Shown: one piece after another, positions 27,176 to 35,329 of the stretch
Layout: each line of letters starts with the position of its first letter
Position numbering within the stretch: position 1 is the stretch's first letter
Source: JAYEPK01 sp048569615
GTDB lineage: Archaea > Thermoplasmatota > Penumbrarchaeia > Penumbrarchaeales > Penumbrarchaeaceae
Length of the DNA stretch: 64,000 nt
NCBI GenBank assembly: GCA_048569615.1
Contig: JBLIRK010000010.1
Location: 7,502-71,501 of the forward strand
Reading direction: 5' to 3'
Translations under genes and position numbers: made by a program
Notes under the pieces: model-generated
The model's input: only the letters and a program-made list of their open reading frames with translations
Told to the model about the DNA's origin: nothing
Databases searched by the model: none

Positions 27176-29380
27176 TTGACAGACAAAGTGGAGATCAGGG
27201 TCGAGCCGACCCTCAAGAACGATGTTGGCTATATGAGGGCCAGGCTGTCCACGAAAACAAGGGAGGACCTGGGCGTATCGCCCGGCGATATCATATCCAT
27301 CAAAGGAAAGAGGGAGACCGCCGCTGTTGTGTGGCGCGCCCCTGTGCAGGATGAGAACAAGGAGATCGTCCGGATCGACGGGATAACGCGGAAGAACGCG
27401 GAGGTGTCCATAGGGGACAAGGTTGCCATCAAGAAGGTGGACCCGAAACCCGCGGACAAGGTGAACATCTCCCCGGCGATCAAGGACGTCCCCAATCTGC
27501 AATTTGCAAACGGAATAGACAATTTCATCAAGAAATCGCTCCTGAAGCGACCCGTCCATTCGGGCGATACCCTCATAATCCAGGGAATAGCCCTAATGGG
27601 GAGCCAGCTGCCTTTCGTTGTCTCCAGCACGAAGCCGAAGGGAATAGTCCAGATAACGGTTGACACCCAGATAAAGATCTCAAAGGAGGCCATTCCCGAG
27701 GATATCATCTCAAGAGTGGCTTACGAGGATATTGGAGGCCTGAAGGAGGAGCTTAAAAGGGTAAGGGAGATAATCGAGCTTCCGCTGAAGCATCCCGAAC
27801 TCTTCGACAGGCTGGGGATAGAGCCTCCGAAGGGAGTCCTTCTTCACGGGCCTCCCGGGACCGGGAAAACGCTCATCGCAAAGGCCGTGGCAACGGAGAC
27901 CGGGGCATCATTCTACTCCATCCAGGGTCCGGAGATAATGAACAAATATTACGGACAGACAGAGGAGAACCTCCGGAACAAGTTCCAGGAAGCCGCGGAC
28001 AATCTACCAGCCATAATCTTCATAGACGAGATCGATTCCATAGCTCCGAAGAGGGATGAAGTCAAGGGGGAGGTGGAAAGGAGGGTTGTCGCCCAGCTTC
28101 TAACACTCATGGACGGATTGGAAGAGAAGGGGAGATTGATCGTTATTGCCGCCACGAACAGGGTGGACCACATAGATCCCGCGCTGAGAAGGCCGGGAAG
28201 GTTCGACCGTGAGATAGAGATAGGTGTCCCCGACCGGCCGTCGAGGATAGAGATTCTCCAGGTCCATACAAGGAACATGCCCCTAAGGGAGGATGTGGAC
28301 CTGGATGTACTCTCAGAGATTACCCATGGATTCGTTGGAGCGGACCTTGCGGCCCTGGCAAGGGAGGGGGCCATGAAAGCCCTCAGGAGGTATCTCCCGG
28401 ACATGGACCTTGACAGACCCCTGTCCACGCTGACCCTGGAGAATCTCGAGGTCAGGATGGAGGACATGCTGGAAGCCCTAAAGGAGATCGAGCCCTCCAG
28501 CATGAGGGAGGTGCTGATCGAGGTCCCCAAGGTGAAATGGGAGCAGATCGGGGGCCTGGCGGAGGTCAAACAGAAGCTGAGGGAGACCGTCGAATGGCCG
28601 CTCACGAATCCCGGCTCATTCGAGGGAGTTGGAGTTACTCCACCCAGGGGTGTGCTTCTGTTCGGACCTCCGGGAACGGGGAAAACGCTCATCGCAAAGG
28701 CGGTAGCAACAGAGACCAACGCCAACTTCATATCGATAAAGGGACCGGAAGTGCTCTCGAAATGGGTGGGGGATTCTGAGAAGGCGGTGAGGGAGATCTT
28801 TAAAAAGGCCAGGCAGGTGGCCCCCTGCATCATATTCCTCGATGAGATCGATGCCATTGCACCAAGAAGGTCTGTCTCGACCCAGAACCATGTCAGTGAA
28901 AGGCTTGTCAACCAGCTGCTTACCTCCATGGACGGTGTCGAGGACATACAGGGGGTCATCGTTCTTGGGGCCACCAACAGACCCGACATACTGGACCAAG
29001 CCCTGCTCCGTAGCGGCAGGTTCGACAGGCTCATCTTCGTCGGACCCCCGAACGAGCAGGAAAGGCTGGAGATATTCAAGGTTCACACAGCCTCCATGCC
29101 TCTCTCAAATGATGTCAACCTCGATGATATTGCGGCAAGAACAGAGGGATTTACCGGAGCGGACATCTCCTCCATCTGCCGGGAGGCAGGAATAACAGCC
29201 CTGAGAAAGGACCTTTCGGCCAAAAGGGTGACCCCGGAGGATTTCGAGGAAGCCATGGCCGATGCCAGACCGTCGGTGGACAAGGCCACGGTGGAAGCTT
29301 ACCAGAATATCATGAGCGATTGGAAGGGCGGAATAAATAAGAAGGAGAAAGAAGATAAAGGCCTTAATTACTACGGATAA
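27176..29380 (+). CDS. Cdc48/VCP-family AAA+ ATPase (VAT-like unfoldase)
   Basis: 734 residues from a TTG start with GGTGTGA upstream. The N-domain (about 1-185, double-psi barrel plus four-stranded barrel) is followed by two AAA+ modules. D1 has Walker A G225-P-P-G-T-G-K-T232 and Walker B 'IIFIDEIDS'. D2 has Walker A G497-P-P-G-T-G-K-T504 and Walker B 'IIFLDEIDA'. Both have 'NRVDHIDPALRRPGRFDR'-type second-region-of-homology Arg fingers. The C-terminus ends in N-Y-Y-G, an HbYX-like tail comparable to the L-Y-G end of human p97, which can dock on the 20S proteasome. It unfolds proteins in the cytosol using ATP. It is the first of five co-directional genes that end in a JAMM-domain gene. Confidence 0.97.
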   Translation: MTDKVEIRVEPTLKNDVGYMRARLSTKTREDLGVSPGDIISIKGKRETAAVVWRAPVQDENKEIVRIDGITRKNAEVSIGDKVAIKKVDPKPADKVNISPAIKDVPNLQFANGIDNFIKKSLLKRPVHSGDTLIIQGIALMGSQLPFVVSSTKPKGIVQITVDTQIKISKEAIPEDIISRVAYEDIGGLKEELKRVREIIELPLKHPELFDRLGIEPPKGVLLHGPPGTGKTLIAKAVATETGASFYSIQGPEIMNKYYGQTEENLRNKFQEAADNLPAIIFIDEIDSIAPKRDEVKGEVERRVVAQLLTLMDGLEEKGRLIVIAATNRVDHIDPALRRPGRFDREIEIGVPDRPSRIEILQVHTRNMPLREDVDLDVLSEITHGFVGADLAALAREGAMKALRRYLPDMDLDRPLSTLTLENLEVRMEDMLEALKEIEPSSMREVLIEVPKVKWEQIGGLAEVKQKLRETVEWPLTNPGSFEGVGVTPPRGVLLFGPPGTGKTLIAKAVATETNANFISIKGPEVLSKWVGDSEKAVREIFKKARQVAPCIIFLDEIDAIAPRRSVSTQNHVSERLVNQLLTSMDGVEDIQGVIVLGATNRPDILDQALLRSGRFDRLIFVGPPNEQERLEIFKVHTASMPLSNDVNLDDIAARTEGFTGADISSICREAGITALRKDLSAKRVTPEDFEEAMADARPSVDKATVEAYQNIMSDWKGGINKKEKEDKGLNYYG

Positions 29381-29406
29381 GAGCCATTTATATGGGGTGT
29401 TATAGT

Positions 29407-29649
29407 ATGAGGTTCTTCGCCAACGACATACAGGAAAAATTCGTGATGTCCAGTGATGGGAAATACCTTGGGACGGTGGACAATCTGGTCATTGATACCA
29501 AATCGGGCAAGGTCCTCCATTTGCTTGTCATTCCCTCGGATGAGGTTGACATCAGGAAGTTCCGCATGGATTCGATGGACAGGCTTGTCCTTCCTTTCAA
29601 GATGGTCAAGTCCATAAAAGACGTAATCATCATGTCCTCTCTTGATTGA
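29407..29649 (+). CDS. PRC-barrel domain protein
   Basis: 80 residues from the ATG at 29407, which has GGTG eight bases upstream; an upstream in-frame ATG lacks this. The whole protein is one PRC-barrel: 'VMSSDGKYLGTVDNLVIDTKSG', 'LLVIPSDEVD', 'LVLPFKMVKSIKDVIIM'. Small archaeal PRC-barrel proteins are common; some associate with RNA processing or, in haloarchaea, with the FtsZ division apparatus. It lies 26 bases behind cdc48 and 38 bases before the HisA-related gene, so it is part of the operon. A partner role is inferred only. Confidence 0.85.
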   Translation: MRFFANDIQEKFVMSSDGKYLGTVDNLVIDTKSGKVLHLLVIPSDEVDIRKFRMDSMDRLVLPFKMVKSIKDVIIMSSLD

Positions 29650-29664
29650 GAGAGATCCTGATGC

Positions 29665-29680
29665 CATCCGCGGTCGGATG
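29665..29680. other. Small intergenic hairpin
   Basis: CATCCGCGGTCGGATG forms a 6-bp perfect stem with a 4-base loop just before the ATG at 29688. It could tune translation or RNA processing inside the Cdc48 operon; there is no T-run, so it is not a terminator. Confidence 0.4.
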
Positions 29681-29687
29681 ATGTGGG

Positions 29688-30395
29688 ATGGCCATTATGT
29701 TTCGTGAACTGGACACTCCGAAAGGTATCGAGATAATCCCTTCAGTTGCAGTCATGGGATTCACGCCTGTATGGGTCAAGGAAGGCATGTACAATCCGGT
29801 GAAGGTTGACGGGACCCAATTCGAGACCGTTCCGCTTTCGAAGATGCTTCTGAACAGGTACGGAAAGATGCATTACCTGGACATACTCGGAATTAGGAAG
29901 GGCGTCGTAGAATGGAATCTCTTCCAGTCCGTAGCCTCATTGGAAGGAGAGATCTGGGCGGACATGGGGGTCGTATATTCTGACGGACTGATAGACGTCA
30001 TCATGGCGGGTGCCCACGGAGCCGTGATATCAACGAAGATGATAGCCTCCCTGGAAGAGATCGCCTCGTCGCTGGAACTTACGGAGAATGTCATTCTTCA
30101 GATAGACCATGACGAGGGGATCATATCCAAGGACCGGGACATCAGGAATATGTCCGTCAAGGACCTGGTGGAGGAGATGTCGGCCTTCGGCCTCGGAACA
30201 TTCATTCTGGATGATATTAGGCAGGACAGGAAGCGCGTGGACGGGAAGCTCATTGAAACCACCATGGAGGCGCTCCCCGAGGGTGGAGAACTATACGTCG
30301 GAATAGAGGAGACCGAAGAACTGCCCGAACTGGAGGGCAGCGGGATCAAAGGCGTATTGATAAGCTCCTCGCGGCTCTTGGAGGGGATAGGGTGA
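29688..30395 (+). CDS. HisA/HisF-related TIM-barrel protein
   Basis: 235 residues resembling the archaeal group related to the ProFAR isomerase HisA (COG1411 type). It has the strand pattern 'MHYLDILGIRKG', 'IWADMGVVYSDG', 'AHGAVISTKMI', 'NVILQIDHDEGII', 'GLGTFILDDI', 'ELYVGIEE' and 'GIKGVLISSSRLLEG'. The last two match the phosphate-binding end strands of HisA/HisF. The gene lies far from histidine genes in this window, so a histidine role is not indicated. The substrate is unknown; a phosphorylated sugar-like ligand is plausible from the fold. Its stop overlaps the next gene's GTG start by four bases (GTGA), which implies translational coupling. Confidence 0.75.
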   Translation: MAIMFRELDTPKGIEIIPSVAVMGFTPVWVKEGMYNPVKVDGTQFETVPLSKMLLNRYGKMHYLDILGIRKGVVEWNLFQSVASLEGEIWADMGVVYSDGLIDVIMAGAHGAVISTKMIASLEEIASSLELTENVILQIDHDEGIISKDRDIRNMSVKDLVEEMSAFGLGTFILDDIRQDRKRVDGKLIETTMEALPEGGELYVGIEETEELPELEGSGIKGVLISSSRLLEGIG

Positions 30396-30865
30396 CCGAT
30401 GATCTGAAGCGGATGCTGGCAACCGTCTTCAAAATGGGGAAGGGGGGGGCGTTGACCAGGACCGAGATGACGAATATAATGATCTACAACCTGAGGTGGT
30501 TCGATCCGGAGGGTGCCAAGTTGGTCATACAGGCGGGTTTCTCATCCGGCTACCTGAAGAACACCGGTGATGGAGGGGTTTTGCCTGAATTCGATATAGG
30601 GTCTGTGACAACGGAGGCAGGGTGGGAGCCCGCCCCGGACCTGGACCTGAAGAAGATGGTGAGGCCGTTGATGGAAAGACTGATCGATGCGGTGGTGGAT
30701 TCGGGGCTCGAGAAGAAGGATGCTGTGAGATCGATCAACCGAAAGAGCGAGGAGCTGAACCTCCTTTTCGCCGCCGGAGTGATATATGTGGGCCTGGAGC
30801 ATGGTGCCGATATGAGCAGGTTCTACGGAGAGGTAGAGAATTTCATCCTCCATGGGGATAGATGA
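30392..30865 (+). CDS. DUF2240-family archaeal protein
   Basis: 157 residues starting at a GTG that overlaps the previous stop by four bases; GGAGGGGATAGG lies just upstream. The pattern fits DUF2240: an N-terminal helical part with 'RTEMTNIMIYNLRWFDPEGAKLVI', 'GYLKN', 'LPEFDIGSVTTEAGWEPAPD', then two C-terminal helices ('AVRSINRKSEELNLLFAAGVIYVG'). The N-terminal half resembles a winged helix; nothing catalytic is visible. The function is not known for the family. The operon position, coupled on both sides, links it to Cdc48 and the JAMM protein. Confidence 0.75.
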   Translation: MTDDLKRMLATVFKMGKGGALTRTEMTNIMIYNLRWFDPEGAKLVIQAGFSSGYLKNTGDGGVLPEFDIGSVTTEAGWEPAPDLDLKKMVRPLMERLIDAVVDSGLEKKDAVRSINRKSEELNLLFAAGVIYVGLEHGADMSRFYGEVENFILHGDR

Positions 30866-32538
30866 TGACTTCCGATCAGGTTGTGGACGTTCGATCGGCG
30901 GAGCTTCTTTGCATGGATGTCAGAAGAGGGGACAGGACATTGATCCTCTCGCTGGCAGAGCCATATCTGGGAAAGAAGACCGGTGTCCTCTCAAGTTTGA
31001 TGGGCAAACGGAAGTACACCCTTGAGCCGAACTCGATGCTCGCCTCGAGCGAGGCCCTGTCGGCCGTGGGGAGCTACAGGTTTGCCGTGAAGCCGCTCGA
31101 GGAGCTCGTTGGGATCGTGGGATTGTCCAGGGATGTTAAAAGGATCGCGCTGGCAAGGGCGGGCCAGTTAACGATATCCCACGGCCTTCCCATAGATCTC
31201 GGCCCGATAATATCCGAGCTGGGACTTACCAGGAGGGACCTCGAATCTGCTCTCAAGTATCTCAGAAGGGGAAGGGAGAGGAAGAACGACCTGCCCGAGA
31301 TGGAATCAAGACTGATGCAGGCCATGCTGCTTGATCGGAATTCCGACATTGTGGAATCACCTTCTCTGGCAATGGAATACCTCAGGGGAGCGGTGAGCGA
31401 GTTCGATTCCGCTTCATCACATGCAGCGGGGCTGGAGGGGTCTATTAAAACTTATCATTCTACAAGATGCATGCTTCACAAGGCCCGATTCCTGCTGGAG
31501 AGGGGGGACCAGAACATCGGAATTGGAATGCTGGAGGCGGTCCTCCGGAGATGCGGGGAAAGCTCCTTCAAGGTCATGAAGATGGAAGCCCTTGTCCTGA
31601 TGGGAGAATTCAGCGATTCGGAATCTGCCGCCCGTGAATCCCTAGTCGAGGCTTCTTACACGACCAAGGAACTGGAGAACCGCCCTCTCCAGGCAGCATC
31701 GCTATTCATCAGAGGTGCGAGGTCTTGCAGTGACGCAGCGGACGAAAAATCGGCCAGAGAGGGGATAGACAGCATGCTTGCGGCTGCGGACCTGCTCGAG
31801 GGAACAAAGAACGATCCGGTCGTTGTCGAGTATCGCCTGGATGCCGCGCTTTGGGCAATTCGAACTGGAGAGCATGAGCTCGGTCTTGACCAGGCAAGGA
31901 AAGCCTACAGGAGCGTAAAGACCGGTCTCGATCCCGAGCTGGGCATCAGGGCACAGGTACTCGTGCTGTACGCACACCTGGGCCTCGATAACAGAAAGAA
32001 GGCCAGGAGCCTTCTGATGGATCTTGTCTCCAATAATCCCGTGAAGCAGTATCCGGCAACATTCAGCATACTGAAGGAGGCCGTACGGGATGTCTTGTGG
32101 CTAAGGGAGGATAAGGATACATCGGAGCTCTTCGAGGAGGAGGTCGTTTACGAAATTGAGAAAGATGCCGTGGATGAGATCATAAGGAGGGCAAAGGAGG
32201 CATATCCGAACGAGTTCGGGGCCATGCTCAGAGGGATGACGCGCATAACCCACATAGAACCCGTGATGGAGGGTGCGGGGAACCGCAACAGCTATCTGTT
32301 CTCTCTTTACAGCCGATTCTCCCAGCGCAATGTCGAGGGAGAGGGCGTGGTCCACTCCCATCCCAGCGGATCGGCGCGGCCCAGCAGGGCGGACCTTTCC
32401 ATGTTCGGGAGGTTCCCGGGCATAAACATCATTATAGGGTATCCTTTCTCGGAGGATTCAATGGCCGCCTACGATAGGCTCGGCAACAGGGTCAGGCTGG
32501 TAATAACAAAGTCCGGACTGAAGAGAAGAAATGAGTGA
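30862..32538 (+). CDS. Helical-repeat protein with C-terminal JAMM (MPN+) metalloprotease domain
   Basis: 558 residues; the ATGATG start overlaps the previous stop. Residues 1-420 are mostly helical, with short repeated helix pairs of TPR-like character ('HKARFLLERGDQNIGIGMLEAVL', read as paired helices). An N-terminal 'LARAGQLTISHGLPIDLG' segment precedes them. About 425-558 is a JAMM domain with the full zinc-protease set: E451 (N-E-F-G), H498-S-H500-P-S-G-x3-P-S508-R-A-D511. This is the H-x-H-x7-S-x2-D signature of deubiquitinases such as Rpn11 and of archaeal HvJAMM1, which removes SAMP ubiquitin-like modifiers. I infer an isopeptidase whose helical part selects substrates or docks a partner. 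Co-transcription with Cdc48 supports a modifier-removal and unfolding pathway. Confidence 0.88.
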   Translation: MMTSDQVVDVRSAELLCMDVRRGDRTLILSLAEPYLGKKTGVLSSLMGKRKYTLEPNSMLASSEALSAVGSYRFAVKPLEELVGIVGLSRDVKRIALARAGQLTISHGLPIDLGPIISELGLTRRDLESALKYLRRGRERKNDLPEMESRLMQAMLLDRNSDIVESPSLAMEYLRGAVSEFDSASSHAAGLEGSIKTYHSTRCMLHKARFLLERGDQNIGIGMLEAVLRRCGESSFKVMKMEALVLMGEFSDSESAARESLVEASYTTKELENRPLQAASLFIRGARSCSDAADEKSAREGIDSMLAAADLLEGTKNDPVVVEYRLDAALWAIRTGEHELGLDQARKAYRSVKTGLDPELGIRAQVLVLYAHLGLDNRKKARSLLMDLVSNNPVKQYPATFSILKEAVRDVLWLREDKDTSELFEEEVVYEIEKDAVDEIIRRAKEAYPNEFGAMLRGMTRITHIEPVMEGAGNRNSYLFSLYSRFSQRNVEGEGVVHSHPSGSARPSRADLSMFGRFPGINIIIGYPFSEDSMAAYDRLGNRVRLVITKSGLKRRNE

Positions 32539-32692
32539 CGGGGTTCCCGGGCACTCGCGGACGAGGGGGAGCGGCCCGTCAGGACGGAGTGGGGGTTTGA
32601 AATAGGGGATTGAGAGTGTGTTCAGGTTAAAAATTTGGTGTCACTCCGTTAAGATATATTTGTCGATTTGAGTATATAAAATCTCTATAACA

Positions 32693-32699
32693 TTTTTTT
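32693..32699 (+). terminator. T-rich terminator after the Cdc48 operon
   Basis: T7 followed by ATTTATTATTT, the T-rich type of archaeal terminator, about 155 bases past the JAMM gene stop and after a foldable GC-rich segment. Confidence 0.45.
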
Positions 32700-32860
32700 A
32701 TTTATTATTTAAATCTATCTAAATTGGGTGCTGAAGCGACCAAAATCTCGGTTTCAAATCTAACACGATGCCTTTTATTCTCCATTTCGATATGGAAATG
32801 TTACTAATCGGCATGTAAAATTGAGATCGAGCAATATTTCTATAAATCCTGATTAATGAA

Positions 32861-32870
32861 ATTATAAATA
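32861..32870 (+). promoter_or_regulatory. TATA box of the six-TM protein gene
   Basis: ATTATAAATA lies about 50 bases before the ATG at 32919. The leader ends in AGAGGGG, a usable ribosome-binding site. Confidence 0.5.
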
Positions 32871-32918
32871 CTGAAAATATGTTGACAAGATAGGTCAGCT
32901 CCGGAAAGAGAGGGGAAA

Positions 32919-33770
32919 ATGGTGGAATCAGCAACGTTCGATCCCAGGATGATCATAAGGGATGTAATTGCGACTCTGGTCAGGAAACCTAAATTGTTCG
33001 TTCCCCTTTTGCTTCCGCTGTTGGTATCGGTGATCTCCGAGGTGGGGTGGCGGGTCATCTTCCACTTCTACGGCTATGAGGATGAGATCTTCGGTTTGGA
33101 GGATGGAATTGTCTATCTGATAATAGGATGGAGCGCGTTAACCGCTTTAATTGGGGTCTTGATCGGTCTGATCGCTTCCGCATGGGCGATCAAGACCTAT
33201 CATATCTACCACCTTCACCGCCGTGTCGAACTTCTCAAGGGTCTCAAATACGGGATGAGGTTCCTTTGGAGGATGGCATTGGTCAGGTTAGTTGTGTTTT
33301 TAATGCTCCTCATACCGATAACGATACCTGTCAATGTCATGAATCTCATGATCATCGGAACCATGGGTACAAAGAACTACTCCATCTGGTATTATCTATT
33401 CCCGAGGGTGCCAATGCAGCTGATAACAATGATGGTGATGGTGTTCTTTGCATACATTTACCAGGCGGTCATCATAGGCAGGGCGGGCGTCTTCGGATCC
33501 ATAAAATGGAGCTTCATCGCAGCCAGAAAGAACTATATTCAAACATTTGTGATAATGCTGCTTCCAATTCTCTTCACCCTGCCCTTTCTGGTTCTTGACC
33601 TGTTATTATGGACAACGGGGGTCAGATCAAGCATTCTCCGCAGCTTCTTGAACGGATGGATACCGGGGATCCTTGGATTTGCGGCATCCGCGGTCGTTAT
33701 CTATTCGCTCACCAAGGGATTCCTAGTATCGACCACTAAGAAGAAGGAGAAAGAAAGCCTCTGGGACTGA
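32919..33770 (+). CDS. Six-TM integral membrane protein of unknown function
   Basis: 283 residues. Six hydrophobic helices are visible at about 25-45, 65-92, 118-145, 167-190, 212-235 and 246-268, with basic loops between them (HRRVELLKGLKYG, SFIAARKNYIQ) that place the positively charged sides inside. The N- and C-termini are both cytosolic; the C-terminus is Lys/Glu-rich (TKKKEKES). The general look, including an internal 'GIKW.F....' style loop before the fifth helix, resembles archaeal DUF4013-like membrane proteins, but I cannot name the family. Its own promoter follows the T-rich terminator, so it is a separate unit. Confidence 0.8.
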   Translation: MVESATFDPRMIIRDVIATLVRKPKLFVPLLLPLLVSVISEVGWRVIFHFYGYEDEIFGLEDGIVYLIIGWSALTALIGVLIGLIASAWAIKTYHIYHLHRRVELLKGLKYGMRFLWRMALVRLVVFLMLLIPITIPVNVMNLMIIGTMGTKNYSIWYYLFPRVPMQLITMMVMVFFAYIYQAVIIGRAGVFGSIKWSFIAARKNYIQTFVIMLLPILFTLPFLVLDLLLWTTGVRSSILRSFLNGWIPGILGFAASAVVIYSLTKGFLVSTTKKKEKESLWD

Positions 33771-33785
33771 TAGCGGCTTTCAAGG

Positions 33786-34916
33786 TCATGCCCTGCCGAC
33801 AAGAAGCTCGGCAAGCTCCTCCAGAAAGGTCACGATCTCCGGGTCGAGGTCGGTGCCCTTCAAGGCGCTCTTTCCTATCTCTGTGTACTCCCTGGCCTTC
33901 ATCCGGCTGTACCCCTCCGAACCGCCCTCCCTTATCATAGCCCTTATGTTTTCCGCTTCCTTGACCGCAAGGCCCGGATTTCCCAATCCGTTCATTATCT
34001 TTCTTTTCCCCGCTGCATCGGTGAGCTCAAGGGCCTTCACGATTAGGAGCGTCCTCTTGCCCTCCTTGATGTCGGAAAGGTCGGCTCTCCCCCCCTTCTT
34101 CGGGTCCCCGTAGAAGCCGAGTATGTCATCGATAAGCTGGAAGGCGATGCCTACGGGGATGGCATAGCTGGAGAGCGACGCAAGCTGCTCCTCGCTTGCT
34201 CCGTGAAGGTGGGCACCTATCCTCAACGGAGAATCAAGTGTGTATCTCGCCGTTTTGTATGTGTGGACCTTTATCACCATCTCCTCTGACCATGTTGGGA
34301 GCGCTTCGGAATAGATATCGAACACCTGTCCGATGCCTGTGTCCCTTATCATATCCGCCTGGCAGACCAGAGCATCATGGATCCGCTCCGCCGGGAATCC
34401 GCTGGTCAGCAGGGCCTTTTCACCGAGAGATTCGGCCAGGTCGCCTGCGATCAAAGCCATGTTGATCCCGAACCTCTCCGGATCCCCCGGGAACTTGGAC
34501 CTCTCATGCATTGAGCCGAAAATCCGGTGAAAGGAGGGCTCCCCCCTCCTCCTTTCCGAACGGTCCATGATATCGTCGTGGATCAGCAGCATCGTCTGGA
34601 TCAGTTCAAGGGATACGGCTGCCTTCCGTGCCTTCCTGAGGTCCCTTCCTCCAACGGCCCTGTATCCCATTACGGTAAGAACGGACCTTACCCTCTTGGC
34701 ATCCCTGAGAGTGAAATCCCTCAACTCGTCCAAGACCCTGAGGGCCAGATCGTCCCTGACTATGCCTTTTCGCTCCTTTTTGAAGAAGGAGACGAGCTCG
34801 GCCTCGATCTTCTCTCTCTCCGACGCCATCATCGAGCCTGCATCCATAGGTCCTACCCCGGCTGGGGGGAAAGGCGAGACATAACTATTAATGCGTTTTC
34901 TGGGCCCCTTACTCAT
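33786..34916 (-). CDS. Isoprenyl (geranylgeranyl/farnesyl) diphosphate synthase
   Basis: 376 residues from the ATG at 34916, preceded by GGTGGTG; a GTG four codons upstream is less likely. Trans-prenyltransferase signatures are clear: the first Asp-rich motif D-D-I-M-D in 'LLIHDDIMDRSERRRG', the second D-D-I-L-G in 'FQLIDDILGFYGD', and 'RIGAHLHG' between them. The enzyme condenses IPP with allylic diphosphates to make the C15-C20 chains of archaeal ether lipids; the chain length cannot be read with certainty. It has an unusually long N-terminal extension of about 35 residues. The gene is convergent with the six-TM gene and divergent from the zinc-ribbon gene. Confidence 0.93.
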   Translation of the reverse strand: MSKGPRKRINSYVSPFPPAGVGPMDAGSMMASEREKIEAELVSFFKKERKGIVRDDLALRVLDELRDFTLRDAKRVRSVLTVMGYRAVGGRDLRKARKAAVSLELIQTMLLIHDDIMDRSERRRGEPSFHRIFGSMHERSKFPGDPERFGINMALIAGDLAESLGEKALLTSGFPAERIHDALVCQADMIRDTGIGQVFDIYSEALPTWSEEMVIKVHTYKTARYTLDSPLRIGAHLHGASEEQLASLSSYAIPVGIAFQLIDDILGFYGDPKKGGRADLSDIKEGKRTLLIVKALELTDAAGKRKIMNGLGNPGLAVKEAENIRAMIREGGSEGYSRMKAREYTEIGKSALKGTDLDPEIVTFLEELAELLVGRA

Positions 34917-35018
34917 AATATTCACCACCCATACCGGTGCTCTTATCGGTAATTTTCAAAATAATGGCATGAAAAGTATTAAATGTATGATATTCACAAT
35001 ACAAACAAGGGGATAAAG

Positions 35019-35273
35019 ATGTCAAAGTTTCTCACGGATCGATGGATGGATGATATGAGGGCGAACCTCCCCAAATGTCCTGCCTGCGCTGGGGAGATAG
35101 AATACGGCTTCCTTGTTTCGAAGGATACTATCCACTGGGCGGGGGAGATCGAGGGCAACAGGTTCGTTGGTATCGAGGATGCCATGACTGGGCCGTTCAA
35201 GAAACCCCTCGGGATACCCGTGTCACGCTGCCACAAATGCGGCCTGATGATAACCGTTTATCCGCCCAGGTAA
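35019..35273 (+). CDS. Small zinc-ribbon protein (DUF6487-like)
   Basis: 84 residues from the ATG at 35019, with GGGGAT upstream. Two C-x2-C knuckles, C-P-A-C near residue 20 and C-H-K-C near residue 71, flank a segment 'GEIEYGFLVSKDTIHWAG'. The order C-P-x-C-x3-(M/I)-x-x-G-(Y/F)-(L/I)...W and a second knuckle near the C-terminus match the PF20097/DUF6487 type. The function is unknown. A TATA-like TATTAAAT stands about 40 bases upstream of the ATG. Confidence 0.75.
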   Translation: MSKFLTDRWMDDMRANLPKCPACAGEIEYGFLVSKDTIHWAGEIEGNRFVGIEDAMTGPFKKPLGIPVSRCHKCGLMITVYPPR

Positions 35274-35329
35274 CCTGGCTTGCCCATTCCTCGGACCTCC
35301 CGGCCCATTTGATCAACCGCAGACCGGGA

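Larger units (their letters stand above)
32539..32918. other. 380-base intergenic region without a gene
   Basis: The first 80 bases are GC-rich and can fold (TGACGGG at 32536-32542 with CCCGTCA at 32575-32581, enclosing CTCG/CGAG). The remaining 300 bases are very AT-rich, with several TATA-like stretches, a T7 run and a short CATTTC/GAAATG hairpin near 32785. I see no convincing reading frame. It appears to hold the terminator of the Cdc48 operon and the promoter of the next gene; a small RNA cannot be excluded. Confidence 0.5.

Noticed and set aside
32539..32918. A small protein gene or C/D-box RNA in the 380-base gap
   Set aside because: No frame with a start, ribosome-binding site and plausible composition was found, and no C/D box pair with proper spacing was seen.
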